From NCBI GenBank assembly GCA_017431035.1, contig JAFRLW010000019.1, positions 1 through 56,367 on the forward strand: DNA of 56,367 bases. Direction: 5' to 3'. Source of the DNA: Clostridia bacterium (GTDB lineage Bacteria; Bacillota; Clostridia; Oscillospirales; Acutalibacteraceae). Both the position numbers and the translations under genes were made by a program. Shown here piece by piece: positions 52,330 to 56,367 of the stretch (positions within the stretch are counted from its first letter, which is position 1; each line of letters opens with the position of its first letter). The notes under the pieces are model-generated. The model did no database searches. It saw nothing but the letters and a program-made list of their open reading frames with translations, and was not told the DNA's origin.

Positions 52330-53334
52330 ATGGATAGAGTAAAAAGTTATATAATACTCACTTTATGTTTTTTGATTATTATATTTATGTGTGTTTTCCC
52401 AAGTGATATAATAATGTCGGTAAAGATCGGGATGAATCTATGTTTAGAAACTATAATCCCCTCTCTTTTCCCTTTTATGTTCTTTATAAATATAATCTTA
52501 AACAGTGATTTTTTTCATAAAGAAAAAAAGAAAATGTCAGTTGTGATAAAAATCTATATTTTATCTCTTCTCGGCGGATATCCTATAGGTTCTAAAGTTG
52601 CAGAAGAACTATACATAAAAAATGTTCTTGATAAAAGTAGTGCTAACACAATAAAGTGTTTTGCTACTAATGCAGGTCCCGGTTTTATAATTCTGGCAAT
52701 CGGAGTAGCAAAATATAAAAGCATAAAAATAGGTCTTGTCCTATTTCTTTGTCATATATTAGGCTCTATGTTTTTAGTGTTTTTGATGTATAAAAAAATA
52801 AACGTTAAAACTAATATAAAAAGTAAAAGAATAAAGATATCAAACATAGTAAACCTAAGCATTGTTTCTTCATCTAAAAGTATGGCAATTATATGTGCAA
52901 ACGTTTTAATTTTCTCGGTAATTCAAAAAGTTTTATCAAACATCAAATATTTTAATAAAATATCTGTATTTCTTGAAATAACAAACGGAATTAACAAATC
53001 AAACAACATCTATCTTATAGCGTTTTTGCTTGGCTTTTCATCCGTTTCCGTTTGGTTTCAAATATCCTCTATATCAACAAAAAGCGGAATAAACATAGTA
53101 AGTTTTATCCTCTCTCGTATAATACACGGAGCGCTATCGTCCGGCATTTTATATGCTGTAATTCATATTTTTAATGTTAGCATTACAACTAATGCTTTAA
53201 TGTCAAATATGACTATTATTAAAAATCATAATAGGCTCGGTATAGCAGTTTCATTATTTATAATGATTATAGTTTTGCTATCAAATATAAGACAAAAAAA
53301 TAGGGGTGGTAATTTGTTGAGCGATATAGTATAA
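52330..53334 (+). CDS. ylbJ: sporulation integral membrane protein YlbJ
   Basis: 334 residues, multi-helix nucleoside-recognition (Gate-type) membrane protein. Family blocks are SLFPFMFFINIIL, SLLGGYPIGSKVAEELY and CFATNAGPGFIILAIGVA. Needed for the spore cortex in Bacillus. ATG with CGGTGAT RBS. Divergent from yqfC, with only 72 bp between; CATATATT in this gap could be a sporulation -10. Confidence 0.85.
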   Translation: MDRVKSYIILTLCFLIIIFMCVFPSDIIMSVKIGMNLCLETIIPSLFPFMFFINIILNSDFFHKEKKKMSVVIKIYILSLLGGYPIGSKVAEELYIKNVLDKSSANTIKCFATNAGPGFIILAIGVAKYKSIKIGLVLFLCHILGSMFLVFLMYKKINVKTNIKSKRIKISNIVNLSIVSSSKSMAIICANVLIFSVIQKVLSNIKYFNKISVFLEITNGINKSNNIYLIAFLLGFSSVSVWFQISSISTKSGINIVSFILSRIIHGALSSGILYAVIHIFNVSITTNALMSNMTIIKNHNRLGIAVSLFIMIIVLLSNIRQKNRGGNLLSDIV

Positions 53335-53354
53335 TAAGTTTTGGAGATGATAAT

Positions 53355-53564
53355 ATGGCTGCATTTTTTAACAAAAATACTATTAAATCATGCAAATGGT
53401 GTGTTCACGGAATAAACAGTGAATATACTGATGATATTTTTTGTAAAAAACGTGGCGTGGTGAACAATGATGTTTGCCGTAAATATAAGTACAATCCACT
53501 AAAACGCACACCTGAAAAAACGGAGATTTCTAAAAACTACAGTAAAGAAGATTTCTCCCTTTAG
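53355..53564 (+). CDS. small cysteine-rich protein of unknown function
   Basis: 69 residues with four cysteines: SCKWCVHG, DIFCKKRG and VCRKYKYNPLKR, followed by a polar tail ending KEDFSL. The CxxC plus two single Cys suggests a small zinc-binding fold. I do not recognise a named family. ATG follows GGAGATG. It lies between ylbJ and smpB, 21 bp after ylbJ, so it may be on the same transcript. Confidence 0.8.
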   Translation: MAAFFNKNTIKSCKWCVHGINSEYTDDIFCKKRGVVNNDVCRKYKYNPLKRTPEKTEISKNYSKEDFSL

Positions 53565-53589
53565 GTAGAGAACTAAAGGAGGGATAACG

Positions 53590-54048
53590 GTGGAAAACTT
53601 AAAGACAATTGAAAAAAACAAAAAAGCATATTATGAGTATTTTGTTTTAGAGAGTTTTGAAGCCGGCATTTCCCTTTCGGGTACAGAGGTTAAGTCGATA
53701 AGAGCCGGCGGTATCAGTCTGAAAGAGGCTTGGTGCAGTATTGACGGCGGCGAACTTTATGTAAAACAAATGCATATCGCCCCTTATGATCACGGAAATA
53801 TATTCAATAAAGATCCAAAAAGAAACCGCAAACTTTTAATGCATAAAAAAGAGATTATGAAACTTATGGGTGAGGTTAAACAAAAAGGACTGACTCTAAT
53901 CCCCCTTTCCGTATATTTCAAAGGCTCTCTTGTTAAAGTTCAGGTCGGTCTTTGCAGGGGTAAAAATATTCACGATAAAAGAGAAACTGCGGCTAAAAAA
54001 TCGGCTAATCGTGAAATTGAAAGATATCTAAAAGAACAAAACAGATAA
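53590..54048 (+). CDS. smpB: SsrA-binding protein SmpB
   Basis: 152 residues. Partner of tmRNA in rescue of stalled ribosomes. Begins with KNKKAYYEYFVLESFEAGISLSGTEVKSIRAG, then HIAPYDHGNIFNKDPKRNRKLLMHKKEI and ends KRETAAKKSANREIERYLKE, all typical. Start is GTG with AAAGGAGG upstream. The tmRNA gene follows after 3 bp. Confidence 0.97.
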   Translation: MENLKTIEKNKKAYYEYFVLESFEAGISLSGTEVKSIRAGGISLKEAWCSIDGGELYVKQMHIAPYDHGNIFNKDPKRNRKLLMHKKEIMKLMGEVKQKGLTLIPLSVYFKGSLVKVQVGLCRGKNIHDKRETAAKKSANREIERYLKEQNR

Positions 54049-54051
54049 TAC

Positions 54052-54402
54052 GGGGTCGTAAAGGTTTCGACAGGGGTGTTGAACTCACGGCAGCGAGCAG
54101 AGGTAGTGTAGACCCTCTTAAAAATCCGCACACTTAAAAATAACTGACAACAATAAAGTTGCACTCGCAGCTTAATTTATAGCTGCTGTCCTCTATAAGA
54201 TTACTGCGACTTATAGACGGGCATGACTTAGCAGTGAACGTGAATACGGTATTGTCCCCTACCGTATCATGAAGTAGGGACTATATTTTTAAGCAGTTCG
54301 TTATCAAACGGCTTAAAAACGAATACAAACTGATAACTGCGCTCGGAGATACCTTGAGGAATAGACTTTTGGACGGGAGTTCGACTCTCCCCGGCTCCAC
54401 CA
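54052..54402 (+). ncRNA. ssrA: transfer-messenger RNA
   Basis: About 351 nt. The 5' end GGGGTCGTAAAGGTTTCGAC pairs with the 3' acceptor CGGCTCC, with encoded CCA (54400-54402) and T-arm GGAGTTCGACTCTCC. The tag reading frame GAC AAC AAT AAA GTT GCA CTC GCA GCT TAA (54146-54175) gives (A)DNNKVALAA, a degradation tag ending in ALAA. smpB lies directly upstream. Confidence 0.95.
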
Positions 54403-54445
54403 AAAAAAGTGTCTTTGTCCTATGACAAAAGACACTTTTTCCTTT
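54403..54445 (+). terminator. terminator of ssrA
   Basis: AAAAAGTGTCTTTGTC-CTAT-GACAAAAGACACTTTTT stem with T-rich 3' end. Confidence 0.85.
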
Positions 54446-54520
54446 TATTCGGCTTATGCAATTGATTATATACTTCAAATATTCGTCATCCTGTTCGATT
54501 CCCATCTTTTAATTAACTGA

Positions 54521-54556
54521 AAAAAGAGCAGACACCAAAGGTATCTGCTCTTTTTT
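54521..54556. terminator. terminator after tRNA-Gly (minus); palindrome
   Basis: AAAAAGAGCAGACACC-AAA-GGTATCTGCTCTTTTTT forms a long stem with one G-T type mismatch. A- and T-runs flank it, so it can act on both strands. Confidence 0.85.
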
Positions 54557-54629
54557 GGAGCGGGTGATGGGAATCGAACCCACACAACCAGCTTGGAAGG
54601 CTGGGATTCTACCATTGAACTACACCCGC
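54556..54629 (-). tRNA. tRNA-Gly (TCC)
   Basis: Acceptor GCGGGTG with CACCCGC, anticodon TCC, CCA encoded. Full cloverleaf on the minus strand. A terminator follows directly. A 14-bp copy of its T-arm (GTTCGATTCCCATC) is on the plus strand at 54493-54506. Confidence 0.95.
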
Positions 54630-54716
54630 AATTTCGGAACGCAAATTATTTTAACACAACATACTAATAAAGTCAATATCTAAATAAATTCTTTTTTATT
54701 TATTATTATATTTATA

Positions 54717-54745
54717 TTGACATTTATTTTTTTTTAAATTATTAT
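54717..54745 (+). promoter_or_regulatory. putative promoter of potAB
   Basis: TTGACA (54717-54722), 17-nt spacer, TATTAT (54740-54745), about 60 bp before potA. Confidence 0.65.
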
Positions 54746-54807
54746 ATTTTTATTACGCTTTCTATTATGATAGGGTAATTATAACTATATATCTTTAGGA
54801 GGAAGAA

Positions 54808-55947
54808 ATGAATCATAAAAATGTTATCTCTCTTGAAAATATATCTGTTGATTTTGGCAGTGAAAGAGTGTTAAATAATATCTCTTTAAATATAGAAGAT
54901 AAAGAATTTATTACATTGCTCGGTCCGTCCGGTTGCGGTAAAACCACTACATTGCGCCTGATTGCGGGTTTTTTGGAACCGAGTGAAGGTAAAGTGCTGT
55001 TTGAGGGGAAAGATATGACAGGTGTTCCGCCGTACAAAAGGCAGGTAAACACCATTTTTCAGCGCTATGCTTTATTTCCGCACTTAAATGTGTATGAAAA
55101 TGTGGCGTTCGGCTTGCGCGTAAAACGCTTTAAAGAAAAAGAAATTGATGAAAAAGTCACAAAAATGCTCAAAACCGTTAATTTAACCGGTTTTGAAAAC
55201 AGAAATGTCGCCAATCTCTCCGGCGGGCAACAACAAAGGGTTGCTATCGCAAGAGCGCTCATCAATGAGCCTAAGGTGTTGCTTTTGGATGAACCGCTTT
55301 CCGCGTTAGATTTAAAACTACGCAAGGATATGCAGGTAGAATTAAAAAACATTCAGCGTGAAACCGGTATCACTTTTATTTTTGTCACACACGACCAGGA
55401 GGAAGCCCTTTCGATGTCCGACACGGTTGTGGTGATGGATAACGGTGTGATTCAACAAATCGGCACGCCCGAAGACATTTACAATGAACCGATTAATGCC
55501 TTTGTGGCAGATTTTATCGGTGAGAGTAATATTATAGACGGTGTAATGTTAGAGGATTACCGCGTGTTGCTTGACGGTGTGGAATTTGAATGTGTTGATA
55601 AAGGCTTTGAAAAAAATGAAAAAGTCGATGTTGTTATTCGCCCGGAAGATGTGGATGTCGTTTCACCCGATAAGGGTATGTTACAGGCAACCGTGACGGC
55701 TGTCACTTTTAAAGGTGTACATTTTGAAATCATTGCCGATGTAAACGGCTTTAAATGGATGATTCAATCTACCGATATTTCCTATGTTGGTGACCATATC
55801 GGTTTATTTATTGAGCCGGATGCTTTCCATATTATGAAAAAGAGTGAATATTCCGGTATGTTTGGCGATTACAGCACCTTTAGTGATGAAATGGAAGAGA
55901 TTTCCGACATTAAGTTTGGGGATGATGAGGAAAGTGCCGATGAATAA
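54808..55947 (+). CDS. potA: spermidine/putrescine ABC transporter ATP-binding protein PotA
   Basis: 379 residues. Cytosolic ATPase of the polyamine importer. Walker [31 protein letters not shown], signature [16 protein letters not shown], Walker [17 protein letters not shown], and the H-loop [16 protein letters not shown]-terminal TOBE-like domain starts near residue 240 ([11 protein letters not shown]). An acidic tail follows. ATG with AGGAGGAAG RBS. potB overlaps its end by 8 bp. Confidence 0.95.
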   Translation: MNHKNVISLENISVDFGSERVLNNISLNIEDKEFITLLGPSGCGKTTTLRLIAGFLEPSEGKVLFEGKDMTGVPPYKRQVNTIFQRYALFPHLNVYENVAFGLRVKRFKEKEIDEKVTKMLKTVNLTGFENRNVANLSGGQQQRVAIARALINEPKVLLLDEPLSALDLKLRKDMQVELKNIQRETGITFIFVTHDQEEALSMSDTVVVMDNGVIQQIGTPEDIYNEPINAFVADFIGESNIIDGVMLEDYRVLLDGVEFECVDKGFEKNEKVDVVIRPEDVDVVSPDKGMLQATVTAVTFKGVHFEIIADVNGFKWMIQSTDISYVGDHIGLFIEPDAFHIMKKSEYSGMFGDYSTFSDEMEEISDIKFGDDEESADE

Positions 55948-56367
55948 AAAAAGAAATAATAAACTCTCACGCTTAACGGCTCCCTATATTGTATGGATGT
56001 TGATTTTCACCGTCATTCCGCTCGCACTGGTGGTCTACTTTTCTTTGACTACGACCGATGGGCATTTTACGCTTCAAAATTTAAAAAATATCGGCGAATA
56101 TACACCCGTATTTTTATCATCCATTAAATTGGCGGCGATTTCAACCGCTCTTTGTTTATTGCTGGGTTATCCGTTTGCTTATATTATTTCAAAAGTGAAA
56201 GCAAGTAAACAAATGGTTTTTATGATATTTATTATGTTACCGATGTGGATTAACTTTTTGTTAAGAACCTATGCTTGGATGACTTTGTTGGAAAACAACG
56301 GTATTATCAATAAGTTTTTGGGGCTATTCGGTATCGGTCCTTTCCATATGATTAATACCCAGGGTGC
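55940..56367 (+). CDS. potB: spermidine/putrescine ABC transporter permease PotB (3'-truncated by window edge)
   Basis: 142 codons visible, open to the window end. Starts [20 protein letters not shown], with a first membrane helix ([18 protein letters not shown]) and the PotB-type block [23 protein letters not shown] lies within the last codons of potA, in a different frame. Expected to be followed by potC and potD outside the window. Confidence 0.92.
   Translation, partial: MNKKRNNKLSRLTAPYIVWMLIFTVIPLALVVYFSLTTTDGHFTLQNLKNIGEYTPVFLSSIKLAAISTALCLLLGYPFAYIISKVKASKQMVFMIFIMLPMWINFLLRTYAWMTLLENNGIINKFLGLFGIGPFHMINTQG

Noticed and set aside
54281..54505. Minus-strand frame with the string EPGRVELPS
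   Set aside because: This string is the known false translation of tRNA/tmRNA 3' ends; it overlaps ssrA and its terminator and has no RBS.

Overview
The window is a 56 kb stretch of low-GC chromosome from a spore-forming member of the Clostridia, probably a gut-type Oscillospiraceae/Ruminococcaceae relative. The placement rests on an AT-rich sequence with strong AGGAGG-type ribosome binding sites and frequent GTG/TTG starts, on SpoIIM, YqfC, YqfD and YlbJ sporulation genes, on Firmicutes synteny (yqfC-yqfD-phoH-ybeY-era-recO; infC-rpmI-rplT with a leader; smc-ftsY), and on a two-repeat dockerin on a secreted protein. Almost all of it is core chromosome. I see no prophage, insertion sequence, CRISPR array or rRNA operon.

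Layout. 1-2300: the 3' part of clpX converges on nadE, followed by tRNA-His, a truncated tRNA-Gln copy set among palindromes, and an intact tRNA-Gln. 2400-4450: a peroxide-stress operon made of an OhrR-like regulator with two operators at its own promoter, a flavodoxin, an FMN-binding protein and a glutathione peroxidase. 4470-7362 (minus): ACT protein, homoserine dehydrogenase and aspartokinase, with a probable internal translation start for an aspartokinase beta subunit. 7532-8928: a DUF3343 protein with a cysteine desulfurase. 8989-15556: cdaA-cdaR for c-di-AMP, a small membrane protein, recD2, comFC and an MreB-like actin. 15560-34373: a long plus-strand run for translation, DNA topology and repair, and envelope: the L20-type leader, infC (apparent ATC start), rpmI, rplT, an rRNA methyltransferase, dprA, topA, trmFO, plsX, rnc, a radical SAM gene, smc, ftsY, rdgB, yhbY, nadD, yqeK, rsfS, leuS and tRNA-Lys.

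34517-39276 (minus) is a branched-chain amino acid ABC transporter, livK-H-M-G-F, with a perfect hairpin between livK and livH. A 730-bp AT-rich gap follows, then xerD and spoIIM (minus), a FabG-like reductase (plus), a large secreted repeat protein with a dockerin (minus), and mutS2. 47501-52257 (minus) is the sporulation/ribosome-maturation block yqfC-yqfD-phoH-ybeY-era-(yqzL-like)-recO. Then, on plus, come ylbJ, a small Cys-rich protein, smpB and tmRNA, followed by tRNA-Gly (minus). The right edge holds potA and the 5' part of potB for polyamine uptake.

I found no obviously new multi-gene system. The observations most worth checking are the OhrR-controlled flavodoxin/PNPOx/Gpx operon with its duplicated operators, the six-repeat dockerin protein, the broken tRNA-Gln copy with palindromes, the non-standard infC start, the internal lysC start, the altered ClpX pore loop and a possible structured RNA in the livK-xerD gap.
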